A stretch of 64,000 bases of DNA from Sphingorhabdus sp. EL138. Its GTDB lineage: Bacteria; Pseudomonadota; Alphaproteobacteria; Sphingomonadales; Sphingomonadaceae. A program made the translations under genes and the position numbers. Shown piece by piece: positions 8,079 through 18,400 of this stretch. The stretch is from contig NZ_OGVD01000002.1 of assembly GCF_900258045.1 (NCBI RefSeq), positions 496,001-560,000 on the forward strand. Reading direction: 5' to 3'. Below the pieces are notes generated by a model. That model was not told the DNA's origin. It was given only the letters and a program-made list of their open reading frames with translations, and ran no database searches. Each line of letters opens with the position of its first letter. Within the stretch, counting starts at the first letter, position 1.

Positions 8079-8450
8079 ATGGCGTCCAACAAGGAAATCG
8101 TCAGAGAGTTTATCGAGGCATGGTCTCGGCTGGATGCTGATGCGCTAGTGGAATATTTCACAGTCGACGGTGTCTATCACAACATGGCCGCAACCCCGGT
8201 TTCGGGTCCTGACAGCCTGAAGCCGTTTATAGCGGGGTTTATCAGTAATTGGACAAGGACCGACTGGGATATTCTTAATCTGGTGGAGGACGGTGATATC
8301 GTCATCGCCGAACGTCTCGACCGCACAATGGTTGGCGATATCGCGGTAGACTTGCCTTGCTGCGGCGTGTTTGAGATGGAGAATGGGAAGATCAAAGTCT
8401 GGCGGGATTATTTTGATATGGCGACCTACATAAAGCCGCTTTCCGTATAG
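8079..8450 (+). CDS. Limonene-1,2-epoxide hydrolase-like protein (SnoaL fold)
   Basis: 123 residues, the usual length for a single alpha+beta-barrel domain of the limonene-epoxide hydrolase/SnoaL group. The catalytic set of limonene epoxide hydrolases (Arg-x-Asp plus a distal Asp) is matched by R79 and D81 in AERLDRT and D110 in WRDYFD. The water-binding Tyr and Asn are matched by Y33 and N35 in YHNMA. Epoxide hydrolysis is therefore plausible, but the substrate is unknown and many members of the fold are not hydrolases. It is a single gene between a long gap and the convergent GNAT gene, which ends 10 bp away. Confidence 0.8.
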   Translation: MASNKEIVREFIEAWSRLDADALVEYFTVDGVYHNMAATPVSGPDSLKPFIAGFISNWTRTDWDILNLVEDGDIVIAERLDRTMVGDIAVDLPCCGVFEMENGKIKVWRDYFDMATYIKPLSV

Positions 8451-8460
8451 GATTGCCTTA

Positions 8461-9087
8461 TCAATCGCCGTGCTTTCTGCACCATTGCTCTTTGGAAATT
8501 TCCCAGACCAGTGATGCACGCGTCGTGCCATCGTCGCGTTGACTCAGCGTTTCGCCCATCCGCTTAAAGCCTAGCCCATCCAGAAGGCGCGCGGTTCGAT
8601 GATTGTTCAGGGAGGCTGTTTCGCAGATCAAATCCAGGCCCAAAATATTAAACATCCAGTCAAAGCCCAGCTTTGCGCCCTCAATCCCCTTCCTTTTGCC
8701 TTGCCGGTCAGGATGTACGGCACCACCCAGTTCTCCCGCAGCCCATCGCGGCCAGATGCAAATATCCTGATAACCTCCAATCTCACCCTCAGAGTTGAAG
8801 TTCAGAAACAGCAGGCCTTCGCCCTTGCTCTGTTCCTCAGCATGTTTCGCTATAAAATGTTCTAACGCGTCAACAGTCAAGGGACGTGGCAGCGTATAAA
8901 TCGGAGCGCTGATTTGTGGATCGCTTAAGAATTCGTGGAACAGTTCCGCATCCTCTTTCACGGCAATACGAGACATCGCATTGTCTGTGGGCAGGGATTC
9001 CGCTCCCCGGACGGCAGAGCGGATTCTCTGTTCCTTTTCAGTCGAAATCCCGTTTCGCGTAAAAGGTATCTCTTTTGAAACGGTCAT
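8461..9087 (-). CDS. GNAT-family N-acetyltransferase
   Basis: 208 residues from the ATG at 9087, which is preceded by GGGGAG; an upstream extension to 9171 is open but has no start signal. The central part shows the acetyl-CoA binding pattern (HPDRQGKRKGIEGAKLGFDW) followed by LDLICETASLNNHRTARLLDGLGF, typical of RimJ/RimL-like members that act on protein N-termini or small amines. The acceptor is not predictable. It is transcribed away from the porin/NnrS operon. Confidence 0.8.
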   Translation of the reverse strand: MTVSKEIPFTRNGISTEKEQRIRSAVRGAESLPTDNAMSRIAVKEDAELFHEFLSDPQISAPIYTLPRPLTVDALEHFIAKHAEEQSKGEGLLFLNFNSEGEIGGYQDICIWPRWAAGELGGAVHPDRQGKRKGIEGAKLGFDWMFNILGLDLICETASLNNHRTARLLDGLGFKRMGETLSQRDDGTTRASLVWEISKEQWCRKHGD

Positions 9088-9262
9088 TATCTCCCCATCT
9101 TCGTATAAGAACTGTGCTGGTAAAATGGATCGAATTCTTATCCGACGCACATAAGCGAAATCAAATTTCACTTACCTTTTTTCCGATATCTGATTTGGCC
9201 TTGCAAGGATTCCCATATAGTCGATGCGGTCCCAATTCGAAAATAATGACTTCGCTCCGTTC

Positions 9263-9276
9263 TTGATATAAATCAA
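9263..9276. promoter_or_regulatory. FNR box upstream of porin-nnrS operon
   Basis: TTGATATAAATCAA is a perfect TTGAT-N4-ATCAA FNR/DNR-type site. Its centre is about 65 bp before the ATG at 9335; activation with the site at -41.5 would start transcription near 9311 and leave a leader of about 24 bases. Three more perfect sites occur at 12517, 12620 and 25201. Confidence 0.8.
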
Positions 9277-9334
9277 TTTCAACTACCCAAACTCTCGCTA
9301 GTTGGAAATTCCCAATTTCTCCGGGAGGAATATC

Positions 9335-10570
9335 ATGGTTCAAGTTTCCAAATATTCGGTTCTGCTTTTAGCCGTAGTGGTTATGCTCATTTTTCCGCAG
9401 CCAGTTCTGGCAGAAACAGGAGAAGACGAAACGCAGGTGATTGAACAGCTGAAGCCTTATGCGGATTTGCGATATCGTCTTGAAACCGTCGATCAGGACG
9501 GGCTCCCACGTAATGCAACGGCGTCGACCGTGCGGATAAAGGCCGGTATTGAAACAATTGAATGGCAAGGCCTCAGCGCCAAGCTGGAAATGGAAGCGAT
9601 TTCCAATGTCGGAGCGGAGAAGTTCAACGATACGCTGAACGGGAAGACACAATTTCCCGTGGTGGCTGATCCGGAGGATGTCGTGCTTAACCAGGCCTAT
9701 ATCCGCTGGCGGCATGGCGGGATCGTCGATGCCAAGGCGGGGCGGCAAGCCATCAATCTCGACAACCAGCGCTGGGTTGGTTCGGTCGGCTGGCGGCAAA
9801 ATGACCAGACTATGGATGCGGCGTTGGTGACCGTGACGCCTGCCAAGGGTTTTTCTGCGACCTATGGATATAGCTGGCGGGTCCAACGGATATTTGGGCC
9901 GGACTCACCGAGCGGAACGTTTCGGAACAATGATATCCATCTCATCCGGGTAAACTACCAGGCACCGGTCATCGGTAATGTTACCGCCTATGCCTATCTG
10001 CTGGATATCCCTGATGCGCGGGGTGCATCGTCGCAAACATATGGTGTACGCCTGGCCGGCAAGCAGGATTTGGGCGGTGCAAAATTGCTCTACACCGCGG
10101 AATATGCCCGACAGTCCGACTATGGACCCAATCCAGCCAATTTCCGGCATGATTATCTGTTGTTGGAGCCGGGAATTGCTGCTGGCCCGGTGACCGTGAA
10201 AGTCGGACTGGAAAGGCTGGAAGGTGACGGGGCCACCGCACTGCAAACACCACTGGCCACGCTGCACAAATTTAATGGCTGGGCCGATAAATTTCTCAAT
10301 ACCCCGGCAAATGGCTTACGCGATCTCTATGGTGACGTTATTCTCAAACCCGGTGGCCCTTCGTGGCTGAAAGGAACGACCTTCCGCGCGCTCTACCATG
10401 ATTATAAATCAACGCGCGGTAATCTGGACTATGGCACGGAATGGAATTTCCTGATTGCGCGTAGCTTTGGCAAGCATGTTTCCGTGTCATTAAAATATGC
10501 CGACTATGACAGCGATGGATTCGCGACCGATACGCAGAAATTCTGGTTCACTACCCAGCTTAAATTCTGA
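9335..10570 (+). CDS. Alginate-export-family outer membrane porin
   Basis: 411 residues from the ATG at 9335, with GGGAGGAA at correct spacing. Signal peptide (about 1-28, ending VLA), then a beta-barrel with alternating hydrophobic strands and a terminal aromatic residue (TQLKF) as expected for outer membrane proteins. The N-terminal part (KPYADLRYRLETVDQDG, TVRIKAGIETIEWQGL, AYIRWRHGGIVDAKAGRQ) is characteristic of the Alginate_exp family, members of which often sit near denitrification genes. Here it probably passes small anions or organic substrates rather than alginate, since no alginate genes are present. It overlaps nnrS by one base (TGATG), so the two are cotranscribed behind the FNR box. 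Confidence 0.85.
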   Translation: MVQVSKYSVLLLAVVVMLIFPQPVLAETGEDETQVIEQLKPYADLRYRLETVDQDGLPRNATASTVRIKAGIETIEWQGLSAKLEMEAISNVGAEKFNDTLNGKTQFPVVADPEDVVLNQAYIRWRHGGIVDAKAGRQAINLDNQRWVGSVGWRQNDQTMDAALVTVTPAKGFSATYGYSWRVQRIFGPDSPSGTFRNNDIHLIRVNYQAPVIGNVTAYAYLLDIPDARGASSQTYGVRLAGKQDLGGAKLLYTAEYARQSDYGPNPANFRHDYLLLEPGIAAGPVTVKVGLERLEGDGATALQTPLATLHKFNGWADKFLNTPANGLRDLYGDVILKPGGPSWLKGTTFRALYHDYKSTRGNLDYGTEWNFLIARSFGKHVSVSLKYADYDSDGFATDTQKFWFTTQLKF

Positions 10571-11760
10571 TGGCTGAAACAGAGCAAAGCCTCGGCGACA
10601 AGCGGGGGGCATATTCTGAACCTGCCTTTTTTAGCCATGGCTTTCGGCCTTTTTTCTTTTCCGCCGCGCTGTTCGCCGGGCTGGCCGTACCGCTTTGGAT
10701 GGCGGCCTTCACGCATGGATATCGGATCGGGGCAGATGGCAATGCACTGGGCTGGCACGCGCATGAGATGGTCTTCGGTTATGTCGGCGCCGTGGTCACG
10801 GGATTTATCATGACGGCAATCCCCAACTGGACCGGCCGATTGCCGGTCATGGGCACGCCACTGGCTTTGCTGTTCATGCTCTGGTTGACTGGCCGCGTCG
10901 TGATGTTTGTTGGTGGCAATGCTTTGGTGATTGCTTTCGTTGATTGCCTTTTCCTGTTTGCCGTTGCCGGTCTGGCCTGGCGTGAAGTTATCGTTGGCCA
11001 GAACTGGCGAAACCTGCCCATTTGTGCGCTGATCACCCTGTTGGCGGTCAGCAATATTGTCTGGCATGCGGAGCCAGCACTGAATCTGCCTTACCAGACC
11101 GGGCAGCGGTCGGCACTGGTGGTGATCACAATATTGATGCTGCTGATCGGTGGCCGCATCATCCCCTCCTTCACAACCAACTGGATGAAGAAGCAAGGCA
11201 TGTTGCCGTTGCCGACACCATTCAATCTGTTCGATAAAATGGCCTTGCTGATTTCCGCTCTGGTCATGACCTGTTGGATCATGGCTCCCACATCCATTGT
11301 CACGGGTTGGGGCTTTTTGATTATCGCGGCTTTGCATCTGGTTCGTCTTGTCCGATGGCGTGGATGGGCGGTAGTGCGCGACCCGCTCGTGTTGGTTTTG
11401 CATATCGCCTATATCTGGATTCCGGTATCTTTTGGCATGATCGGGTTCGCCATTTTGCAGCCTGAAATTTTAACTGCGGCTCATGCCTTGCATGCCCTGA
11501 CAACAGGGGCGATAGGGCAGCTCACCATGGCGGTGATGACGAGAGCCAGCTTGGGTCATTGTGGGCGGGAATTGCGCGCCGGGACCGGAACGGTGGCGAT
11601 TTACATATTGATATTCATTGGCGCACTTCTGCGTATCATTTTGCCATTTGGCGATATGGGTTACGCCCTGGCGATGTCGATTGCAGCTATGGTCTGGGCA
11701 TCGGGCTTTCTGCTTTTCGTGATGCTATACGGACCAATGCTATTCGCGCCGCGGCGTTAG
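10570..11760 (+). CDS. nnrS: NnrS-family membrane protein (NO-related)
   Basis: 396 residues with about 12 membrane helices. Family landmarks: GFRPFFF near residue 18 and WHAHEMVFGY (conserved His) near 60, then VVTGFIMTAIPNWTGR. NnrS proteins are haem- and copper-containing membrane proteins that accompany denitrification regulons and ease nitrosative stress; the chemistry is unsettled. The start overlaps the porin stop and the 3' end overlaps the convergent Crp-Fnr gene by 4 bp. Control by the FNR box at 9263 is likely. No nitrite or NO reductase gene is in the window, so any NO it meets is made by genes elsewhere or by other organisms. Confidence 0.9.
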   Translation: MAETEQSLGDKRGAYSEPAFFSHGFRPFFFSAALFAGLAVPLWMAAFTHGYRIGADGNALGWHAHEMVFGYVGAVVTGFIMTAIPNWTGRLPVMGTPLALLFMLWLTGRVVMFVGGNALVIAFVDCLFLFAVAGLAWREVIVGQNWRNLPICALITLLAVSNIVWHAEPALNLPYQTGQRSALVVITILMLLIGGRIIPSFTTNWMKKQGMLPLPTPFNLFDKMALLISALVMTCWIMAPTSIVTGWGFLIIAALHLVRLVRWRGWAVVRDPLVLVLHIAYIWIPVSFGMIGFAILQPEILTAAHALHALTTGAIGQLTMAVMTRASLGHCGRELRAGTGTVAIYILIFIGALLRIILPFGDMGYALAMSIAAMVWASGFLLFVMLYGPMLFAPRR

Positions 11761-12473
11761 CGTACCCCCAGGCCGATTTCAGGATCGTCGATCAGCGGAT
11801 TGGGGCAGGAAAATTTTTCGAGCGCCTGTTGGTCGTCAATATGCACGGTCGCCCCCTGCACCCCGACGCCATGCTTATTTAATGCACCGAAAGACCGGGA
11901 CAGGTTTTCAGGGGTCATGCTTAAAAGGGCAGCAATTGTTCTCTTGTCTGCCGGCAAGGCAAAACTGGAAGCGCCGTCATTCTCTTGCGCCAGACGCAGC
12001 AGATAGTTTGCAAGTCGTTCAAAAGCGGGCCGCAACTTGGTTTCCTTGTGCATTTTGACCATCTGACGATAGGCTTTTGACAATTCGGACGCGATCGCAA
12101 CGGCAAATATCTTGTCTCCGGCAAAATGGCGCCGGATATGCTCGGCCGGGATCATCAGCAATCGCGATGCAGTCAGTGTTCTGGCTGACATCAGGCAAAC
12201 GGCATCAATCAACACCGCAGCGAGAATGAATGCTGAAGTGGGCTTCACGATCGCCATGCTGGTTTCACGTCCGTCATTGCGGGCGAAGAGTTCAGCCGAT
12301 CCCTCAACCAATATGTAAAGGAAATCAGCGCTGTCCCCCTCACGGATCAAATCGACCTGCGCCGGGAAATTCTGAAGAAAAGCGACCGATACCAGGTCTT
12401 CGAAATTTTCATCTGCCATGCCGAAAAACATCGGCAGATCGCGCACCGCGGAAATATCTTGTGAACGCATCAA
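11757..12473 (-). CDS. Crp-Fnr family regulator, DNR/NnrR-like
   Basis: 238 residues: cNMP-type sensor domain (about 10-125), dimer helix (about 126-150) and winged helix with recognition helix TPENLSRSF. This carries the E-x-x-S-R set (E189, S192, R193) that reads TTGAT half-sites in FNR/DNR proteins. Only two Cys are present (about 93 and 222) and none near the N-terminus, so it cannot hold the FNR-type iron-sulfur cluster. This points to the DNR/NnrR group, which responds to NO through haem; haem binding is not visible in the sequence. Perfect TTGAT-N4-ATCAA boxes lie upstream of its own gene, of narK, of the porin-nnrS operon and of the acyl-CoA dehydrogenase operon. It is the obvious candidate regulator of these. 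Confidence 0.88.
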   Translation of the reverse strand: MMRSQDISAVRDLPMFFGMADENFEDLVSVAFLQNFPAQVDLIREGDSADFLYILVEGSAELFARNDGRETSMAIVKPTSAFILAAVLIDAVCLMSARTLTASRLLMIPAEHIRRHFAGDKIFAVAIASELSKAYRQMVKMHKETKLRPAFERLANYLLRLAQENDGASSFALPADKRTIAALLSMTPENLSRSFGALNKHGVGVQGATVHIDDQQALEKFSCPNPLIDDPEIGLGVR

Positions 12474-12516
12474 TTTTCATTCCCCGATTCGCTATTGCAA
12501 AGCTTCTTGGAGTCGA

Positions 12517-12530
12517 TTGATTTATATCAA
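12517..12530. promoter_or_regulatory. FNR box next to the Crp-Fnr gene
   Basis: TTGATTTATATCAA, a perfect TTGAT-N4-ATCAA. It lies 44 bp upstream of the Crp-Fnr regulator start (minus strand) and 182 bp upstream of narK. It is too close to the regulator gene for a long leader, so autoregulation, activating or repressing, is the simplest reading. Confidence 0.75.
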
Positions 12531-12619
12531 GTACTGATTTGAAAGAAACTAAAATCGATATGGAAATCGGATAAATCACCAAGCGACATTTTTCCTTATT
12601 TTCAGCAGTTTTGCATTCT

Positions 12620-12633
12620 TTGATGCAGATCAA
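12620..12633. promoter_or_regulatory. FNR box upstream of narK
   Basis: TTGATGCAGATCAA, a perfect TTGAT-N4-ATCAA centred about 85 bp before the narK ATG. Activation at -41.5 would place the start of transcription near 12668. It would drive narK and, by tight spacing, narGHJI and the parvulin gene. Confidence 0.8.
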
Positions 12634-12711
12634 AGCCGCAAAACTGGTGTCCACTGAAACCAATGCCAAATCAGAGGGCAAGCGGTCTTCTGACATTGAT
12701 GGGGACATGTC

Positions 12712-15456
12712 ATGCAAGATATCGCCAGCGTAACATCAAGACAGCAACATAAAGCGTTGGGGATGAGCACCTTCGCTTTCACCATCTGTTTTGCGGTTTG
12801 GACCATATTCTCGATTATCGGAATCCAGATCAAAGAAGATCTGGGGCTATCTGATACCCAGTTTGGCTTGCTTGTCGGCACACCGATTCTGACCGGATCA
12901 CTTTCCCGTATATTCCTCGGCATCTGGACCGATCAATATGGCGGTCGGCTGGTATTTTCATTGACTATGTTGGCTGCGGCCCTCGCGACTTTTCTGCTCT
13001 CTTGGGCGGATAGTTATATCGTGATGCTCATCGCCGCATTGGGCGTCGGCCTCGCCGGCGGCAGTTTTGCGGTTGGCATTGCCTATGTCTCCAAATGGTA
13101 TTCGCAAAAAAAACAAGGAACTGCGCTCGGTATTTTTGGTGCTGGCAATGTTGGTGCGGCAGTTACCAAGCTTTTGGCACCTCTTGTGCTGGTCGCTTAC
13201 GGCTGGACTGCGGTGGCGCAGGTCTGGGCAGCGGTGCTGGCTGCAACAGCAATCTTTTTCTGGTTCACGACCGAAGACGATCCGGAAATACAATCTCGCA
13301 AACAGAGCGGCGAAAAACCGCGTTCGGCGTTGATGCAGCTGGAGCCGCTGAGGAATCAACAGGTTTGGCGTTTTGCCCTTTACTATTTCTTCGTGTTCGG
13401 TGCCTTTGTCGCGCTAGCGCTTTGGTTACCACATTATCTGATTGATGTTTACGGACTAGACATCAAGACGGCCGGTTTGCTTGCGGCTGCCTATTCCATA
13501 CCGGCGAGCCTGTTTCGTGCCTATGGCGGCTATTTATCGGATCGCTATGGCGCACGCAAAGTGATGTACGCTACTTTCGGCGTGTCGCTGATTTGCCTTT
13601 TCATGCTGAGCTATCCGGAGACGGATTATATCATTCACGGCATCCGGGGGGAGATTAAATTCTCGACTTCCATGGGGCTGGTTCCCTTTGTCGTGACGAT
13701 TTTTGTTCTCGGTTTTTTCATGTCGCTGGGCAAGGCGGCGGTCTACAAGCATATTCCGGTCTATTATCCGGAAAATGTCGGAAGCGTCGGCGGCCTTGTC
13801 GGCATGATCGGCGGGCTGGGCGGCTTCATTTTGCCTATCGCCTTTGGGGCCATGAATGATCTCACCGGTATCTGGACGAGCTGCTACATGCTACTCTTCG
13901 CGCTGGTTGGTATCGCGCTGGCGTGGATGCACTTCTCGGTGCGTCAGATGGAACATAGAGCCATCGGCGAACACATATCTGAACTGCCCGAATTCCCCGA
14001 AATGGAAAATGTCCAGAGCGCATCAGTACACAAAAAGACCCACGCCACTGGCAAAGTGCTGGAGGAATGGGAGCCGGAGGACGAAGAATTCTGGGTGGAT
14101 AGGGGAGCGAAAATTGCTCAGCGCAACCTGTGGATTTCCATTCCCTGCCTGTTGCTCGCTTTCTCCGTCTGGCTGGTCTGGTCGGTGGTGGTCGCCAAGC
14201 TGCCGTCCATTGGTTTCAACTATACGACCGACCAGCTCTTCTGGCTGGCGGCCTTGCCGGGTCTTTCCGGCGCAACGCTGCGCATATTCTACAGTTTCAT
14301 GGTACCAATATTCGGCGGCAGGCTTTGGACTACGCTAACCACGTTGTCATTGATGATACCGGCATTTGGTATCGGCTATGCGGTACAAAATCCGGAAACA
14401 CCCTATTTCATCTTCCTGACACTGGCGCTGCTCTGCGGTCTTGGTGGTGGTAGTTTCGCTTCCTCCATGGCCAATATCAGCTTCTTCTTCCCGAAGCGGC
14501 AGAAAGGAAACGCGCTGGCGCTCAATGCCGGTCTGGGCAATGCCGGTGTATCCGTCATGCAATTTGTGGTGCCGATTGTCATCACCGCTGGCGTTTTTGG
14601 CGCCATGGGCGGCGAGCCTCAGGCGCTGGAAGGTGGCGGTCAGCTGTGGATGCAAAATGCCGGGTTCATCTGGATCCCATTCATTCTGATCAGTTCTGTG
14701 CTTGCGTGGTTCGGCATGAACGACATCGCTTCTGCAAAAGCGACCTTCTCTGATCAGGCCGTGATCTTCCAGCGCAAGCATAACTGGATCATGTGTTTCC
14801 TCTACACAGGGACATTTGGGTCATTTATCGGCTATTCTGCTGGTTTCCCACTATTGTCAAAAATTGCCTTCCCCGATGTGGACTCGCTGCAATATGTGTT
14901 CCTTGGGCCATTGGTTGGTGCGGTTTCGCGCGCGGCAACCGGCTGGATTGCGGACAAATGGGGCGGTGGACGAGTCACCTTCTGGACATTCCTGCTCATG
15001 ATCGCGGCGGTAGCTGGTGTGCTCTATTTCCTTGGTATCAAGGAACAGGAAGGTGCATTCTGGGGCTTCTTCGCGATGTTCATGTTGCTGTTTTTCGCAA
15101 CCGGCATTGGCAACGCATCAACCTTCCAGATGATTCCAATCATCATGCGTAAGGAAGTCGGACGGTTGATGCCTGAGCTGCCTGCCAATGAGCAGCTTCG
15201 CAATGCAGAGAAGGAATCGGCAGCGATTATCGGGTTCACGTCCGCCATCGCTGCTTACGGGGCGTTCTTCATCCCGAAAGCCTATGGTAGCTCGATTGCG
15301 ATGACCGGCACGCCCAACGCGGCGCTCTGGGGCTTCCTGATCTTCTATGCTGCCTGCGCCTTCGTCACGTGGAATTATTACACCCGGCGGGGCAGCCTGC
15401 TTCACGACATCGAGCGGGGCAGAGAAGCCGCCGCACCTATCCCGGCTACCGCCTGA
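12712..15456 (+). CDS. narK: Fused double nitrate/nitrite transporter NarK1-NarK2
   Basis: 914 residues: two complete major-facilitator units (about 15-420 and 470-895, roughly 12 helices each) joined by an acidic linker that includes EEWEPEDEEFW. Both halves have the nitrate signature rich in Gly and small residues (GLGGGSFASSMANISFFFP in the second half, GLAGGSFAVGIAYVSKWY in the first). Fused NarK proteins are known from Paracoccus and other alphaproteobacteria, where one half behaves as a nitrate/H+ symporter and the other as a nitrate/nitrite antiporter. It is the first gene of the nar operon, 13 bp before narG, behind a perfect FNR box. The start is the ATG at 12712. Confidence 0.93.
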   Translation: MQDIASVTSRQQHKALGMSTFAFTICFAVWTIFSIIGIQIKEDLGLSDTQFGLLVGTPILTGSLSRIFLGIWTDQYGGRLVFSLTMLAAALATFLLSWADSYIVMLIAALGVGLAGGSFAVGIAYVSKWYSQKKQGTALGIFGAGNVGAAVTKLLAPLVLVAYGWTAVAQVWAAVLAATAIFFWFTTEDDPEIQSRKQSGEKPRSALMQLEPLRNQQVWRFALYYFFVFGAFVALALWLPHYLIDVYGLDIKTAGLLAAAYSIPASLFRAYGGYLSDRYGARKVMYATFGVSLICLFMLSYPETDYIIHGIRGEIKFSTSMGLVPFVVTIFVLGFFMSLGKAAVYKHIPVYYPENVGSVGGLVGMIGGLGGFILPIAFGAMNDLTGIWTSCYMLLFALVGIALAWMHFSVRQMEHRAIGEHISELPEFPEMENVQSASVHKKTHATGKVLEEWEPEDEEFWVDRGAKIAQRNLWISIPCLLLAFSVWLVWSVVVAKLPSIGFNYTTDQLFWLAALPGLSGATLRIFYSFMVPIFGGRLWTTLTTLSLMIPAFGIGYAVQNPETPYFIFLTLALLCGLGGGSFASSMANISFFFPKRQKGNALALNAGLGNAGVSVMQFVVPIVITAGVFGAMGGEPQALEGGGQLWMQNAGFIWIPFILISSVLAWFGMNDIASAKATFSDQAVIFQRKHNWIMCFLYTGTFGSFIGYSAGFPLLSKIAFPDVDSLQYVFLGPLVGAVSRAATGWIADKWGGGRVTFWTFLLMIAAVAGVLYFLGIKEQEGAFWGFFAMFMLLFFATGIGNASTFQMIPIIMRKEVGRLMPELPANEQLRNAEKESAAIIGFTSAIAAYGAFFIPKAYGSSIAMTGTPNAALWGFLIFYAACAFVTWNYYTRRGSLLHDIERGREAAAPIPATA

Positions 15457-15469
15457 ACGAGGATCCGAA

Positions 15470-18400
15470 ATGAGCCATCTTCTCGACCGATTAAATTTTT
15501 TCAGCAAAACCAAAGCGCCCTATGCCAATGGCCATGGTGTCACGACCAGTGAGGACCGGCGCTGGGAGGATGGCTATCGCAAGCGGTGGCAGCATGACAA
15601 GATTGTCCGCTCCACCCACGGCGTCAATTGCACTGGCTCCTGTTCATGGAAAGTCTATGTGAAGGGCGGGATTGTTACCTGGGAGACGCAGCAGACGGAT
15701 TATCCCCGGACGCGGCCAGATATCCCCAATCACGAACCGCGCGGTTGTTCACGCGGTGCGAGTTATAGCTGGTATATCTACTCCGCCAACCGGGTGAAAT
15801 ATCCGTTGATCCGCTCGCGGCTGATGCGGCTATGGCGCGAAGCACGCAAAACAATGGAACCGGTGGCGGCTTGGGCATCGATTGTCGACGATAAGGCAAA
15901 ACGCGACAGCTACACCAAAATTCGCGGCCATGGCGGCTTCATCCGTGCCAAATGGGATGAGGTTACGGAAATCATAGCGGCGGCCAATGCTTATACGGCG
16001 AAGAAGTACGGCCCGGACCGGGTGATCGGATTCTCGCCTATTCCGGCAATGTCGATGGTCTCGTATGCCGCAGGTTCGCGCTATATGTCACTGCTCGGTG
16101 GCACATGCATGTCCTTTTACGACTGGTATTGCGATTTGCCGCCCGCCTCTCCGATGACCTGGGGCGAGCAGACCGATGTTCCGGAAAGCGCCGACTGGTA
16201 TAATAGCGGATTTCTGATGCTCTGGGGCTCGAACGTTCCGCAGACGCGCACGCCAGATGCGCATTTCTATACCGAGGCCCGCTATAAGGGCGCGAAATCG
16301 GTTGTTGTTTCCCCCGACTATTCGGAAGCCGCCAAATTTTCCGACATGTGGCTACACCCGAAACAAGGAACTGATGCCGCCCTGGCAATGGCCATGGGTC
16401 ATGTCATCCTACGCGAATATCATCTCGACCGGCAGGCAGAATATTTTGAAGAATATGCCCGCAAATATTCCGACATGCCGATGCTGGTCCGGTTGGTCGA
16501 AAAGGATGGTCACTTCATTCCCGAGAGGTTGCTGCGTGCATCGGAGTTCAAGGATGCGCTGGGCGAGACAGAAAATGCTGAGTGGAAAACCGTTGCCCAT
16601 GACGAACTGAGTGGAAAAATTGTCGTTCCAAACGGCACTGTCGGTTCGCGCTGGAGCGAAAAAGGTAAATGGAATCTTGAGGAGAAGGAAAGCGGGGGCA
16701 AGGAAACCAAGCTCAAGCTGACCAATATTCTTGAGGATGATCATGACACGGTTGTCGATGTAGCCTTCCCCTATTTCGGCAATCGTGATCATGATTATTT
16801 TAAAGGGACGGATCATCCCGACAAGCTGATCCGGCGCATTCCGGCAAAGCGTGTGGAATTGGCTGAAGGCGATACATTGGTAGCGTCTGTCTATGACCTC
16901 TTCATGGCCAATTACGGGCTCGATCGCGGTCTGGGCGGCGAGAATATTGCCAAAACCTTCGCCGAGAACGAACCATATACTCCGGTCTGGGCCGAAGAAA
17001 TTACCGGCGTTCCGGCGGACAATATCATCACCGTTGCCCGCGAATTTGCAACCAATGCAGAAAAGACCCGCGGCAAGTCGATGGTCATTCTCGGTGCCGG
17101 TCTCAACCACTGGTATCATATGGATATGAACTATCGGGGGATTATCAATCTCTTGGTTATGTGCGGCTGCATCGGGCAATCTGGCGGCGGCTGGTCGCAT
17201 TATGTGGGACAAGAAAAATTGCGTCCACAGACCGGTTGGCAACCACTGGCCTTCGCGCTTGATTGGGCGCGGCCACCACGGCACCAAAATTCGACCAGCT
17301 TCTTTTATGCGCATAGCGATCAGTGGCGTTATGAGACGCTAGGTGTAGATGAAATCCTGTCGCCTACAGCGCCGGAAGGCGAGATGAGCGGTTCGCTAAT
17401 CGACTTTAATATCCGCGCCGAACGCATGGGGTGGCTGCCGTCGGCACCACAGCTCAAAACCAATCCTCTGGAAGTCGCCAAAGCGGCTCGGGCCGTGGGT
17501 AAAGAGCCCAAGGATTATGTCGTCGATGGCCTAAAATCGGGCGAACTGGAATTGAGCTGCCAAGATCCTGACGATCCAGCCAACTGGCCGCGCAACCTGT
17601 TTGTCTGGCGCTCCAACCTGCTTGGTTCTTCCGGCAAGGGTCATGAATATATGCTCAAGCATCTGCTTGGTACTGAACATGGTGTGCAGGGCAAAGACCT
17701 TGGCGAAATGGGGCATGAGAAACCCGAGGATGTCAAATGGCATGACGATGCGCCCAAGGGAAAACTCGATCTGGTCGTGACATTGGATTTCCGCATGTCC
17801 ACGACTTGCGTTTATTCGGATATCGTGCTGCCGACCGCGACCTGGTATGAGAAAAACGATCTCAACACCTCGGATATGCACCCATTCATTCACCCGCTCT
17901 CAGCGGCGGTAGACCCGGTCTGGGAGTCCAAGTCTGACTGGGAAATTTACAAAGCGATTGCCAAGAAATTCTCTGAAATTGCGCCCGAAGTTCTGGGTGA
18001 GGAAGAAGACGTCGTGATGACGCCCATCCTGCACGACACGCCGGGCGAAATCGCCCAGCCGATGGATGTGAAGGACTGGACGAAGGGTGAGGTTGACCCC
18101 ATTCCTGGCAAGACCATGCCGCAGGTGACAGTGGTCGAACGCGATTATCCCAATCTCTACAAACGTTTTACCGCGCTTGGCCCGTTGATGGACAAGGTGG
18201 GCAATGGCGGCAAAGGCATTGCCTGGCAGACGGCGCATGAGGTTCAACATCTGAGAGACCTCAATGGCGTTGTTACCGAAGAAGGTCCGACCAAGGGCAT
18301 GGCCAAGATCGAGTCCGACATTGACGCGACCGAGGTCATATTGATGCTTGCACCGGAAACCAATGGCGAGGTTGCGGTCAAGGCATGGGAAGCACTGGAA

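Noticed and set aside
9335-10570. Alginate secretion function
   Set aside because: The porin has the domain, but no alginate biosynthesis genes are nearby and it is linked to nitrate genes.
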